A DNA stretch of 64,000 nt. It comes from Hydractinia symbiolongicarpus (Eukaryota > Cnidaria > Hydrozoa > Anthoathecata > Hydractiniidae). The DNA is taken from contig NC_079878.1 of the NCBI RefSeq assembly GCF_029227915.1, forward strand, positions 15,252,001 to 15,316,000, in the 5' to 3' direction. A program made the translations under genes and the position numbers. The notes below the pieces were generated by a model. The model did no database searches. It saw only the letters and a program-made list of their open reading frames with translations, and was not told the DNA's origin. Below are positions 1-11,317 of the stretch, one piece after another. Within the stretch, counting starts at the first letter, position 1; each line of letters opens with the position of its first letter.

Positions 1-257
1 CGTTACAAGGCGTTACAAGAATCACTCTAGCCATTTCCAAAAATTTCACAGTCATTTTTTCATGGAAATAGGTTACAAAGCGTTACAACGTGTTACAAGG
101 CGTTACAATCAGCACGTCCATGCGTTACAAGGCGTTACAAGAATCACTCTAGCCATTTCCAAAAAATTCACAGTCATTTTTTCATGGAAATAGGTTACAA
201 AGCGTTACAACGTGTTACAAGGCGTTACAATCAGCATGTTCATGCGTTACAAGGCGT
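1..257 (+). repeat. End of 122-bp GTTACAA satellite, first copy
   Basis: About two monomers of the satellite seen complete at 7,371-8,537. Each carries clustered GTTACAA heptamers on the plus strand. The array is cut by the window start and runs directly into the small reading frame at 236. Confidence 0.9.
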
Positions 258-478
258 TTGTTTGCCTATCAGATGATGAAGTTTTCCTAACTATACCGAT
301 AGCGGCTTTGAAGGGAGAACCAAGTTTTTGCGAACCGCCTTCACACACGAGGGTACTTAATACACCAGATTATTGGCCAAATCGTAAGAGGAAAAAAAGC
401 CTTTATGTGTACGCCAGTTTTGACTGTAACAAAGTTAAAAGACTATTTGAATATTCTGGTTTTCAAAAATCTTTGTAA
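236..478 (+). CDS. Small conserved reading frame or terminal exon beside the recombinase gene (copy 1)
   Basis: This frame has no family I recognise. The first ATG lies in the last satellite monomer (236), so the N-terminus may be fortuitous. A pyrimidine-rich stretch ending in TATCAG at 272 looks like a splice acceptor, and the coding-like part is 273-478. It encodes about 68 residues with a basic patch (RKRKK) and a cysteine- and phenylalanine-containing tail. The frame is kept in both copies with one substitution (Ser to Gly). The stop is 38 bp from the convergent recombinase stop. It could be a separate small gene or an alternative last exon of the helicase gene of the neighbouring unit. 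I cannot identify a donor for it. Confidence 0.4.
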   Translation: MFMRYKAFVCLSDDEVFLTIPIAALKGEPSFCEPPSHTRVLNTPDYWPNRKRKKSLYVYASFDCNKVKRLFEYSGFQKSL

Positions 479-516
479 ATTTACAAAGTTATTTTTATTA
501 TAAATACAATTTAAAC

Positions 517-2163
517 TTATATAAATTGTTTTGTCTTCGCTCTAACCGCCAATGTACTAGCTTTACGGCTACAATGAAAGGAGTAGTTAGGATCTGCGAG
601 AATGGAAGTCCATTTTGCATTGCCATATTTTTGTAGCCCAGCTTGTAAAAACTTGTCCTCCATGGCACTAAAACTAACTTTTTTCTGTCTCGTTTGAACA
701 GGTGTTTCGTGTTCCAAAGTACTTCCAGACGTTTTCACATTTTTGGTGTTACTATTGATTTCGCTTACAGTTAAAGTACACGTTGTTTGATCTCGTAATT
801 TATCCATACATAACCTGGCTTTTGCAGCTATATTGCGCGATTCAGTCTTCTGGTAATGAACTTTAGCTACCTGCGACGTGTGTTTTTGATCTTGAGAAAG
901 AATTGCTTGTTCTTTTGTTTCTAAGTGTGCAACACTTTCGGTTTCGATGATTTGCCTATATCGTGTAGGATTTATATACTTACCAATTGCTTGATAAACA
1001 ATTCTACCGAATACGTCCGAAATACGCGTCAACTGCTTACCATTTCGACACACTAGTAGATAATCGTTGGTGGGGTTCAATCTTCGTCGTACATTGTCAA
1101 TGTATTCGTTTATTAGTGTGAGTACATCTATGGAAAAATAAAGAGAGTCAAATCCGTATTTCTCCGCAGTTTTAAAGACATTCTGATCTATAAAACCATC
1201 CTCTTTCACGCCTTTAATCATTGTTACTGTAAGAGTTTGATACGTCATGGGTCTTGAAGCCTTCACCATTAAAAATAATACAGCTACTATGAAGGAAGTC
1301 GAAAATGATAAATCGTGTGCTGCGACACATGCACTTGCGTTTTTAGCATTTAACACAATTTGTTTATATTTTTCACTATGGTATGGTATCACCTTTTGTA
1401 AATCATATAGTGTTGCCCAACAGTCTATACTGTTTAGATATTCAACACTTAAGATACACTTCCATTCAGCTTTCATTTTACGAAGGAGGAATTTCTTAAC
1501 ACGGTGCAAATAAATCTCTGCAGCAACAAATACCGACAAATTTTTTTCAGTCGTACCTGCGCTTCGTCTGTAATCAAGCATGTGCCCAATAGCATTCATG
1601 TAGCCAATTATTCCTGAGACGCCAACCTTCCATTGGTCTCTCAAAAAATCTACGAAATCAGAAAGCATATTAATAGAGCCAACACAGTAGTCGATAACAG
1701 GGAATGGTACTTCCCATACCGAAGGAGAATCCTCGCAGCAATATTTGGCATACTTTAAAACTTTACAAGTTATTTGATCGGCCTGAGAATGATCTTTACC
1801 ACCACCACCTGGACTTTTTAACCATGTCCTAAATGCAACTGCCAAATTACATGTTTTAGCAAAAGACGGCATTGAAAATGTGGAGGCGCGCTTTCTTTGG
1901 GGATCTTTTATGCGATTTCTCGTACTGAAGTGGGGAAGTACTTCGTCGATATTCGGTCTTTTATCGAAATAATAAAACCATCCATGACGGTTATAGACAT
2001 GTTTTCTACACCCTCTTTTACTTCCATACGACTCGCTGTCACAATCAGCCACAGGACAACAAAAGCGGTTATCTTTATCAGGCATTAACTTAAGCCTTTT
2101 CGATCTCATTGAGGCTCCCAATGCCTCTTTCCACGCAGGCTTTTGCAAGACTCGTTTTGTCAT
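517..2163 (-). CDS. Tyrosine recombinase with C2H2 finger and Myb/SANT-like domain (copy 1)
   Basis: I start at the ATG at 2,163; the frame is open to 2,193 but without an earlier ATG. Counting from that open frame (558 residues), a C2H2 finger lies at about 46-70 (C-x4-C...H-x4-H). A central helical region is followed by tyrosine-recombinase signatures: the first arginine in ASRPMTYQTL (R314), a second arginine region in NPTRYRQ (about 411-413), a histidine in QKHTSQVAKVHYQK (H438) and the candidate nucleophile Y447. A Myb/SANT-like domain closes the protein (about 505-550, KYGNAKWTSIL). This domain set suggests DNA cleavage and rejoining with two sequence-reading modules. Crypton and DIRS families also use this recombinase fold. 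The pairing with an SF3 helicase gene is what is unusual. Confidence 0.75.
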   Translation of the reverse strand: MTKRVLQKPAWKEALGASMRSKRLKLMPDKDNRFCCPVADCDSESYGSKRGCRKHVYNRHGWFYYFDKRPNIDEVLPHFSTRNRIKDPQRKRASTFSMPSFAKTCNLAVAFRTWLKSPGGGGKDHSQADQITCKVLKYAKYCCEDSPSVWEVPFPVIDYCVGSINMLSDFVDFLRDQWKVGVSGIIGYMNAIGHMLDYRRSAGTTEKNLSVFVAAEIYLHRVKKFLLRKMKAEWKCILSVEYLNSIDCWATLYDLQKVIPYHSEKYKQIVLNAKNASACVAAHDLSFSTSFIVAVLFLMVKASRPMTYQTLTVTMIKGVKEDGFIDQNVFKTAEKYGFDSLYFSIDVLTLINEYIDNVRRRLNPTNDYLLVCRNGKQLTRISDVFGRIVYQAIGKYINPTRYRQIIETESVAHLETKEQAILSQDQKHTSQVAKVHYQKTESRNIAAKARLCMDKLRDQTTCTLTVSEINSNTKNVKTSGSTLEHETPVQTRQKKVSFSAMEDKFLQAGLQKYGNAKWTSILADPNYSFHCSRKASTLAVRAKTKQFI

Positions 2164-2869
2164 TCCGATTTCTTTAAAGTTCTCTAGAAACAAAATTTAT
2201 AGAAAGTTTATAACAATATTAGTTTTTAACAAAGCATAGAAAGTAGGATAAAAAAAAGAATTCATTTGAATAAAAAAAGAATCCTATTAACTATAAATTT
2301 AAAGTTTGAACAACTTACCTTATACTTTACTTCGTATACAAAGTATTAGTTGAGAAACTTCTCATTAAAACAATTCCTTTTTATAATGAAGGACGCTCTC
2401 CATAGCAGAGTTAAGGTAGCAGCGAAAACGGAATTATTTCAAGTGGCACAATATAAATTAGACTGCAGAGTATTCATAATTAAATAACTATTCCTCAAGA
2501 TAATCATTTCGCATATATTATCGTTATGATATATAAAAGAATTCAACGGAACAAATAGAGTGGAACGATATATACCGTCACATAAATTCCATCAAATTCC
2601 CTATGGGAACGACACGTTCTTGTCTTGTGAGTAACAATAGAACAATACATTCCGCTTTTATAACAATGTTTTAATAAGTTGTTAAAGAACACCAAGTTCC
2701 TTAAAAATGGTTCTTTTTTAAAAAATTGGAACATGTAAAGTATTTAATGTGTTTAGGGTGTAAGATAATCGCACATAGAATCACGGACCATTATAATTTC
2801 ATACGCAATATAACCATAGGAGATTATTTTTGTTCCGCTACAGCATTCGTTTGTATTACTTAGCAGAAC
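2164..2869. promoter_or_regulatory. Divergent promoter region between recombinase and helicase genes, with a probable 5'UTR intron
   Basis: About 700 bp of AT-rich DNA separates the two start codons. On the minus strand, an acceptor-like TTTCTAG just upstream of the recombinase start and an AG|GTAAGT donor define a possible 135-nt intron (2,184-2,318). Its upstream exon has no long open frame, so it would be untranslated. The same sequence is present at 10,442-11,087. No TATA box can be assigned with confidence. Confidence 0.4.
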
Positions 2870-5800
2870 ATGGCTAACAGGCAACTGCGAAGTGAAGTTT
2901 TGAAACGCGCCCTGAAGGCATGCATCGTCCAACCGGTAATAAGAAAATATCAGGTAGTAGCCGTTCGTGCGATGTGGGGAAGTGATGTTGATGCCCGCGA
3001 GGTCATTTGGGGCAAGAGAATGCAGATGGAGAACATATTGCTTAGCAACGAACAAGTATCCTGTTTTTTTTCTTGTATTACCTATATGGCCAGACCTCGT
3101 AAGAGAAAGTCGATGAGGAATGAAGGGGAGGAAGAAGAAGGAGCCGACTCTAGCAGTGAAGGTGATAACAGAAACGGCGCAAATGCGCCTGAAACATTTC
3201 CTGGCATTTCTTTCTGGATCGCGTGCGACTTGCCAAACTGTACCTTAAGTCAATTTGAAACAAATTTGTCGAAGTCTTTTATGCAAGCCGGGTTGAATTT
3301 AACAACGTGCAATGCTATACAGACAAGAGGTAAATACTTGAACCTTTTAGTACTTGAAATACTGTCAATGTTTTTCGAATATTTTACGCCACATTTGATA
3401 TTTGTAGGCAAAACCAGTGCATTGCAAGCATTCTCAGGATCGTTATACCAAGTCTTGAAAGACCACAATAGGGAAGAAGCAAAACGGATAGTTGAGATAT
3501 CCCATCGCACAATGATTAGGAGTGCAGCTAGAGATGAAGGTGTTCAACTTGACCACGTTGCTGTAATGGAAAGCGAACAGTACTCGATGAAACCCTGTCA
3601 GTTAATTCTAACAAAAAATATTGATAAAGAGGTATATCAAGATGTAATTCGTGGTTTATCCGAAATCAGATTTACATCGCTTGATTTAAAAGTAATTGAT
3701 AAATCGGAAGGTAAGTTGCCACGAACAAATTTACTTACTTCTCCAATAATAAGACTAAGTTTTTTGTAGAAGTTAAAACATGTTTTTACATTGTTACACG
3801 CATAGGCACAGAAGTAACTATTCCCGTTAAGCCAACTAACAAACTTTGTCAATCCGTGGATATAGTTCGAAGGATGATGGAGAGGAATAGCTTTGGGCTG
3901 TGCAATGGAGGTGTATACAAAAAAATAGGAGAAAGCAGATACACATACGTTTACTGTTGTTCGGTGAAAAGCTATCTCTATCGCTCGTTGAAAAACAAAG
4001 CAATCGCCAACGAAATTACGCCAAATTTACGAGAGTTGGTATTTTTGCTGTCGGACGGCGAGTGCCAAATAATTGATCAAATAACTCTGGATTACAATTA
4101 CATTGAATGCTTGCCAAATGGAGTTTGTTATAACATCGCCAAAAAATGTTTCGATGTCAAGCCAAATTTAAAGGGATCTCCCCGAGCATTCGTACGGTAC
4201 TTTCATCGTGAGGGAAAAAATCCCGAACCAAAGCCATTTATAGAAGGTAATTGTTTTTACTTTTCTTTTAACGCGTTAAGAAAATGTGTTTTTTTTCTTT
4301 TAACGCGTTGTAACATATCAAGGTGGTAGTTGTAACGTGTTGTAACGTATTGTAACTTGTTGTAACGCATTGTCAGTGAAAAAAATGTTTTTTTTTATCT
4401 TTTAACGCGTTGTAACATATCAAGGTGGTAGTTGTAACGTGTTGTAACGTATTGTAACTTGTTGTAACGCATTGTCAGTGAAGAAAATGTTTTTTTTTAT
4501 CTTTTAACGCGTTGTAACATATCAAAGTGGTAGTTGTAACGTGTTGTAACGTATTGTAACTTGTTGTAACGCATTGTCAGTGAAGAAAATGTTTTTTTTT
4601 ATCTTTTAACGCGTTGTAACATATCAAAGTGGTAGTTGTAACGTGTTGTAACGTATTGTAACTTGTTGTAACGCATTGTCAGTGAAGAAAATGTTTTTTT
4701 TTATCTTTTAACGCGTTGTAACATATTAAGGTGGTAGTTGTAACGTGTTGTAACGTATTGTAACTTGTTGTAACGCATTGTCAGTGAAGAAAATGTTTTT
4801 TTTTATCTTTTAACGCGTTGTAACATATCAAAGTGGTAGTTGTAACGTGTTGTAACGTATTGTAACTTGTTGTAACGCATTGTCAGTGAAGAAAATGTTT
4901 TTTTTTATCTTTTAACGCGTTGTAACATATCAAGGTGGTAGTTGTAACGTGTTGTAACGTATTGTAACTTGTTGTAACGCATTGTCAGTAAAAAAAAAAC
5001 GCATTGTCAGTGAAGAAAATGTTTTTTTTTTATCTTTTAACGCGTTGTAACATATCAAGGTGGTAGTTGTAACGTGTTGTAACGTATTGTAACTTGTTGT
5101 AACGCATTGTCAGTAAAAAAAATGTTTTTTTTTATCCTTTAACGCGTTGTAACATATCAAGGTGGTAGTTGTAACGTGTTGTAACGTATTGTAACTTGTT
5201 GTAACGCATTGTCAGTGAAAAAAATGTTTTTTTTATCTTTTAACGCGTTGTAACATATCAAGGTGGTAGTTGTAACGTGTTGTAACGTATTGTAACTTGT
5301 TGTAACGCATTGTCAGTGAAGAAAATGTTTTTTTTTTATCTTTTAACGCGTTGTAACATATCAAGGTGGTAGTTGTAACGTGTTGTAACGTATTGTAACT
5401 TGTTGTAACGCATTGTCAGTGAAAAAAATGTTTTTTTTTATCTTTTAACGCGTTGTAACATATCAAGGTGGTAGTTGTAACGTGTTGTAACGTATTGTAA
5501 CTTGTTGTAACGCATTGTCAGTGAAGAAAATGTGTTTTTTTTCTTTTAACGCGTTGTAACATATCAAGGTGGTAGTTGTAACGTGTTGTAACGTATTGTA
5601 ACTTGTTGTAACGTAGTTCTAAAAAAGGTGCACTGAACTACATTTGTAGGTGTCGAAAATAGCTTCCCAGATAGAAATGTGCGGTTGCGTTTTTATCAAA
5701 AATGGTACCAAATTTTGCTCGCCGGTCAGTATCCCATGAAAGAAAAGAAATTGTTGCTGGTAGGTCCTCCTGATAGTGGAAAGACTAGTTGGTTTGCTCC

Positions 5801-7279
5801 ATTTCAAGGTAATTAAATAAAGTTCGTGAAAACTTCTGACTTTTAGACGGCACTTACTGACATACATTTGTCCTTTTAGGCATTATTCCAGAAATGTACA
5901 TTGCTGGCGTGGTTCGGGATGGTCGATTCTCAGGCCACCTGATAAATAGAAATACACAAGTCGTATTTATGGATGAATGGACTAGCGACAGTCTATGTTG
6001 TGAAGATGCAAAAAGAATATTGCAAGGTAAGTCGATGTCGATGCAGTACATGAACATTTACTTTGAATAAAATGTGGCAATGTGCAGATGGGATACCACT
6101 TTCTCTTATAGGCGGCTTGGTTATGATCCCGCAAAAACACAAAGAACCGGCCCGTTTTCAATACAATTCGGGTTTTTTTATAACAACTAATATAATGCCG
6201 GACTTCGGAAATGGTGTAGATGGTGAGGCTATCCTGCGTCGTCTTGAAGTTTTCGAAACTAAGACACTTCGAGTGAAGGACAATAGCATAACAAGTAAGT
6301 ATCTCATGAGAATAAATGATAACAATGGTGTAAATCAATATGCATAAAAATAAGTAATGACTTTTTTCCCGTAGAGTGGATGAGAATGCACTGCATGGAA
6401 ATATTTGTGTACGTTGCCAGCCAGTTGAAAGACATCTCGCTTTTCACCAGCGAAACCAATGTTGCGAAGAAAAATCAAGTAGGCGCTGTGTACAACGACG
6501 TTGATTGCGATCCGTCGGTCTTCTTGGACGAAGAGCAAACATTGGAAGCATCTAGCAGTTGTCTAAGCACACGAGTTCAGATTGAGAATGCAGTTCCGCA
6601 AGAGGCTATCGACTATGCCATTATTGCGGCCGACGATAGGGATGGCATTTTGTACCATGCGCTTAACTTTGATCATGAACTGTTTGACATAGAAAACAAG
6701 TTACACAGTGCTGAATATATGCGCAAAATGTACGAGATAGCCGCTGGGGCATGGGAGGAAATCTGCCCATTAATTAATAACGATGAGACCTTGGTAGCAT
6801 TCAAACGCCGTAAAAGGATCAACTGGCAGGGTAGTGACACGTTCTACGACACGTGGTTGCTTGCTACAAACTCCTGCCGCGATTTCTTCCCGACGAAAGA
6901 AATGAAGGAGCTCTACCCTGATTGGGCACAACTAATTGAGCAAGACGAAGACGAAGGAGAAGGTAGTAGCCACGACCGCGAAGAGAACGAGGAAGAAGAA
7001 GAGGAAACAAACGAAGAGGAGGAAGGTCATAGGGAAGAAGAAGAAACAGAAGAACATGAAATCAATGCTCAGTCGACAAAACCTGTTTCCACTGTTAAGC
7101 AAGAATATATGCCGTTTTGTCCAGCAAATAACAGTACTGCTTTTATAGACCTCGTGTCAGATGATGAAAGTGTTCCTGAAATTTCTTCAGTAAAATTAGA
7201 GCTATTTTCCGCAGATAATTCAACCACTTCTCTCGATTGTGGTGTTATCTGCATTAGTTCGGACGAAGAAGACAATTAA
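2870..7279 (+). CDS. Parvovirus-NS1-like SF3 helicase, seven exons
   Basis: Exons that keep one frame are 2,870-3,329, 3,408-3,710, 3,806-4,246, 5,650-5,808, 5,880-6,026, 6,112-6,294 and 6,375-7,279. All introns are GT-AG, and the total is 2,598 nt (865 codons). A start at the ATG at 3,086 (MARPRKRK) is also possible. The N-terminal part (acidic, with a basic nuclear-signal-like stretch) is unrecognised. The helicase core is clear: Walker A GPPDSGKTS in exon 4, Walker B TQVVFMDEW in exon 5, and B' (GGLVMIPQKH) plus motif C with sensor Asn (SGFFITTN) in exon 6. The last exon has long Glu-rich tracts and ends in a hydrophobic-acidic motif (VICISSDEED) resembling a SUMO-interaction motif. The likely role is ATP-driven unwinding during element replication. 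No frame is broken, which argues for recent function. Confidence 0.75.
4301..5621 (+). repeat. 102-bp satellite of TTGTAAC motifs inside helicase intron 3
   Basis: About 13 monomers with a 102-bp period fill most of the 1,403-nt intron (4,247-5,649). Each monomer carries about five TTGTAAC heptamers, the reverse complement of the GTTACAA heptamer in the flanking satellite, plus a GCATTGTCAGTGAA segment and a T-run. One monomer near 4,990 is rearranged. Splice sites on both sides are intact. Confidence 0.9.
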
Positions 7280-7370
7280 AAAAAAACTTTTTTGCGTTTT
7301 CCTTCCCTCATATCCCACCACATACTCCTTTTCTAAAGTGACATGCGAAAAGCGGTTTTCTCTACAGAAA

Positions 7371-8537
7371 TAGGTTACAAAGCGTTACAACGTGTTACAA
7401 GGCGTTACAATCAGCATGTCCATGCGTTACCAGGCGTTACAAGAATCACTCTAACCATTTCCAAAAATTTCACAGTCATTTTTTCATGGAAATAGGTTAC
7501 AAAGCGTTACAACGTGTTACAAGGCGTTACAATCAGCATGTCCATGCGTTACAAGGCGTTACAAGAATCACTCTAGCCATTTCCAAAAATTTCACAGTCA
7601 TTTTTTCATGGAAATAGGTTACAAAGCGTTACAACGTGTTACAAGGCGTTACAATCAGCACGTCCATGCGTTACAAGGCGTTACAAGAATCACTCTAGCC
7701 ATTTCCAAAAATTTCACAGTCATTTTTTCATGGAAATAGGTTACAAAGCGTTACAACGTGTTACAAGGCGTTACAATCAGCACGTCCATGCGTTACAAGG
7801 CGTTACAAGAATCACTCTAGCCATTTCCAAAAATTTTACAGTCATTTTTTCATGGAAATAGGTTGCAAAGCGTTACAACGTGTTACAAGGCGTTACAATC
7901 AGCACGTCCATGCGTTACAAGGCGTTACAAGAATCACTCTAGCCATTTCCAAAAATTTCACAGTCATTTTTTCATGGAAATAGGTTACAAAGCGTTACAA
8001 CGTGTTACAAGGCGTTACAATCAGCATGTTCATGCGTTACAAGGCGTTACAAGAATCACTCTAGCCATTTCCAAAAATTTCACAGTCATTTTTTCATGGA
8101 AATAGGTTACAAAGCGTTACAACGTGTTACAAGGCGTTACAATCAGCACGTCCATGCGTTACCAGGCGTTACAAGAATCACTCTAGCCATTTCCAAAAAT
8201 TTCACAGTCATTTTTTCATGGAAATAGGTTACAAAGCGTTACAACGTGTTACAAGGCGTTACAATCAGCACGTCCATGCGTTACAAGGCGTTACAAGAAT
8301 CACTCTAGCCATTTCCAAAAATTTCACAGTCATTTTTTCATGGAAATAGGTTACAAAGCGTTACAACGTGTTACAAGGCGTTACAATCAGCACGTCCATG
8401 CGTTACAAGGCGTTACAAGAATCACTCTAGCCATTTCCAAAAAATTCACAGTCATTTTTTCATGGAAATAGGTTACAAAGCGTTACAACGTGTTACAAGG
8501 CGTTACAATCAGCATGTTCATGCGTTATAAGGCGTTT
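7371..8537 (+). repeat. 122-bp GTTACAA satellite between helicase gene and the next unit
   Basis: Ten monomers start at 7,371, 7,493, 7,615, 7,737, 7,859, 7,981, 8,103, 8,225, 8,347 and 8,469, an exact 122-bp period. Each carries six GTTACAA heptamers in one orientation, then a conserved spacer (AATCACTCTAGCCATTTCC, a T-run and CATGGAAATAG). The array begins about 90 bp after the helicase stop codon. Confidence 0.95.
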
Positions 8538-8756
8538 GTTTGCCTATCAGATGATGAAGTTTTCCTAACTATACCGATAGCGGCTTTGAAGGGAGAACCA
8601 AGTTTTTGCGAACCGCCTTCACACACGAGGGTACTTAATACACCAGATTATTGGCCAAATCGTAAGAGGAAAAAAAGCCTTTATGTGTACGCCGGTTTTG
8701 ACTGTAACAAAGTTAAAAGACTATTTGAATATTCTGGTTTTCAAAAATCTTTGTAA
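8514..8756 (+). CDS. Small conserved reading frame or terminal exon (copy 2)
   Basis: This is the second copy of the frame at 236-478, with the same acceptor-like TATCAG (8,549-8,550) and the same stop. One residue differs (Gly for Ser). One satellite heptamer at its start is altered (GTTATAA). Function is unknown. Confidence 0.4.
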   Translation: MFMRYKAFVCLSDDEVFLTIPIAALKGEPSFCEPPSHTRVLNTPDYWPNRKRKKSLYVYAGFDCNKVKRLFEYSGFQKSL

Positions 8757-8794
8757 ATTTACAAAGTTATTTTTATTATAAATACAATTTAAAC

Positions 8795-10441
8795 TTATAT
8801 AAATTGTTTTGTCTTCGCTCTAACCGCCAATGTACTAGCTTTACGGCTACAATGAAAGGAGTAGTTAGGATCTGCGAGAATGGAAGTCCATTTTGCATTG
8901 CCATATTTTTGTAGCCCAGCTTGTAAAAACTTGTCCTCCATGGCACTAAAACTAACTTTTTTCTGTCTCGTTTGAACAGGTGTTTCGTGTTCCAAAGTAC
9001 TTCCAGACGTTTTCACATTTTTGGTGTTACTATTGATTTCGCTTACAGTTAAAGTACACGTTGTTTGATCTCGTAATTTATCCATACATAACCTGGCTTT
9101 TGCAGCTATATTGCGCGATTCAGTCTTCTGGTAATGAACTTTAGCTACCTGCGACGTGTGTTTTTGATCTTGAGAAAGAATTGCTTGTTCTTTTGTTTCT
9201 AAGTGTGCAACACTTTCGGTTTCGATGATTTGCCTATATCGTGTAGGATTTATATACTTACCAATTGCTTGATAAACAATTCTACCGAATACGTCCGAAA
9301 TACGCGTCAACTGCTTACCATTTCGACACACTAGTAGATAATCGTTGGTGGGGTTCAATCTTCGTCGTACATTGTCAATGTATTCGTTTATTAGTGTGAG
9401 TACATCTATGGAAAAATAAAGAGAGTCAAATCCGTATTTCTCCGCAGTTTTAAAGACATTCTGATCTATAAAACCATCCTCTTTCACGCCTTTAATCATT
9501 GTTACTGTAAGAGTTTGATACGTCATGGGTCTTGAAGCCTTCACCATTAAAAATAATACAGCTACTATGAAGGAAGTCGAAAATGATAAATCGTGTGCTG
9601 CGACACATGCACTTGCGTTTTTAGCATTTAACACAATTTGTTTATATTTTTCACTATGGTATGGTATCACCTTTTGTAAATCATATAGTGTTGCCCAACA
9701 GTCTATACTGTTTAGATATTCAACACTTAAGATACACTTCCATTCAGCTTTCATTTTACGAAGGAGGAATTTCTTAACACGGTGCAAATAAATCTCTGCA
9801 GCAACAAATACCGACAAATTTTTTTCAGTCGTACCTGCGCTTCGTCTGTAATCAAGCATGTGCCCAATAGCATTCATGTAGCCAATTATTCCTGAGAAGC
9901 CAACCTTCCATTGGTCTCTCAAAAAATCTACGAAATCAGAAAGCATATTAATAGAGCCAACACAGTAGTCGATAACAGGGAATGGTACTTCCCATACCGA
10001 AGGAGAATCCTCGCAGCAATATTTGGCATACTTTAAAACTTTACAAGTTATTTGATCGGCCTGAGAATGATCTTTACCACCACCACCTGGACTTTTTAAC
10101 CATGTCCTAAATGCAACTGCCAAATTACATGTTTTAGCAAAAGACGGCATTGAAAATGTGGAGGCGCGCTTTCTTTGGGGATCTTTTATGCGATTTCTCG
10201 TACTGAAGTGGGGAAGTACTTCGTCGATATTCGGTCTTTTATCGAAATAATAAAACCATCCATGACGGTTATAGACATGTTTTCTACACCCTCTTTTACT
10301 TCCATACGACTCGCTGTCACAATCAGCCACAGGACAACAAAAGCGGTTATCTTTATCAGGCATTAACTTAAGCCTTTTCGATCTCATTGAGGCTCCCAAT
10401 GCCTCTTTCCACGCAGGCTTTTGCAAGACTCGTTTTGTCAT
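8795..10441 (-). CDS. Tyrosine recombinase with C2H2 finger and Myb/SANT-like domain (copy 2)
   Basis: The frame is intact and identical to the copy at 517-2,163 except for one Val to Phe change near residue 192, between the finger and the catalytic domain. All catalytic-type residues (R314, R411/R413, H438, Y447) and the Myb-like tail are kept. Its divergent promoter (10,442-11,087) is present, but the helicase gene expected to its right is missing, so this copy would depend on a helicase supplied elsewhere. Confidence 0.75.
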   Translation of the reverse strand: MTKRVLQKPAWKEALGASMRSKRLKLMPDKDNRFCCPVADCDSESYGSKRGCRKHVYNRHGWFYYFDKRPNIDEVLPHFSTRNRIKDPQRKRASTFSMPSFAKTCNLAVAFRTWLKSPGGGGKDHSQADQITCKVLKYAKYCCEDSPSVWEVPFPVIDYCVGSINMLSDFVDFLRDQWKVGFSGIIGYMNAIGHMLDYRRSAGTTEKNLSVFVAAEIYLHRVKKFLLRKMKAEWKCILSVEYLNSIDCWATLYDLQKVIPYHSEKYKQIVLNAKNASACVAAHDLSFSTSFIVAVLFLMVKASRPMTYQTLTVTMIKGVKEDGFIDQNVFKTAEKYGFDSLYFSIDVLTLINEYIDNVRRRLNPTNDYLLVCRNGKQLTRISDVFGRIVYQAIGKYINPTRYRQIIETESVAHLETKEQAILSQDQKHTSQVAKVHYQKTESRNIAAKARLCMDKLRDQTTCTLTVSEINSNTKNVKTSGSTLEHETPVQTRQKKVSFSAMEDKFLQAGLQKYGNAKWTSILADPNYSFHCSRKASTLAVRAKTKQFI

Positions 10442-11084
10442 TCCGATTTCTTTAAAGTTCTCTAGAAACAAAATTTATAGAAAGTTTATAACAATATTAG
10501 TTTTTAACAAAGCATAGAAAGTAGGATAAAAAAAAGAATTCATTTGAATAAAAAAAGAATCCTATTAACTATAAATTTAAAGTTTGAACAACTTACCTTA
10601 TACTTTACTTCGTATACAAAGTATTAGTTGAGAAACTTCTCATTAAAACAATTCCTTTTTATAATGAAGGACGCTCTCCATAGCAGAGTTAAGGTAGCAG
10701 CGAAAACGGAATTATTTCAAGTGGCACAATATAAATTAGACTGCAGAGTATTCATAATTAAATAACTATTCCTCAAGATAATCATTTCGCATATATTATC
10801 GTTATGATATATAAAAGAATTCAACGGAACAAATAGAGTGGAACGATATATACCGTCACATAAATTCCATCAAATTCCCTATGGGAACGACACGTTCTTG
10901 TCTTGTGAGTAACAATAGAACAATACATTCCGCTTTTATAACAATGTTTTAATAAGTTGTTAAAGAACACCAAGTTCCTTAAAAATGGTTCTTTTTTAAA
11001 AAATTGGAACATGTAAAGTATTTAATGTGTTTAGGGTGTAAGATAATCGCACATAGAATCACGGACCATTATAATTTCATACGC

Positions 11085-11308
<224 letters not shown>

Positions 11309-11317
11309 TATATTCAT

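Noticed and set aside
4301-5621. Regular repeats that could suggest a CRISPR array
   Set aside because: Monomers are near-identical over their full length with no variable spacers, and the context is a eukaryotic intron.
2870-7279. An endogenous parvovirus insertion
   Set aside because: The helicase resembles NS1, but it has six introns, no capsid gene, a recombinase partner and repeats in tandem with it, so a transposon is the simpler reading.
8490-8756. Starting the small frame at 8,490 within the satellite
   Set aside because: That start is GTG in repeat sequence; the coding-like part begins after the acceptor-like TATCAG.
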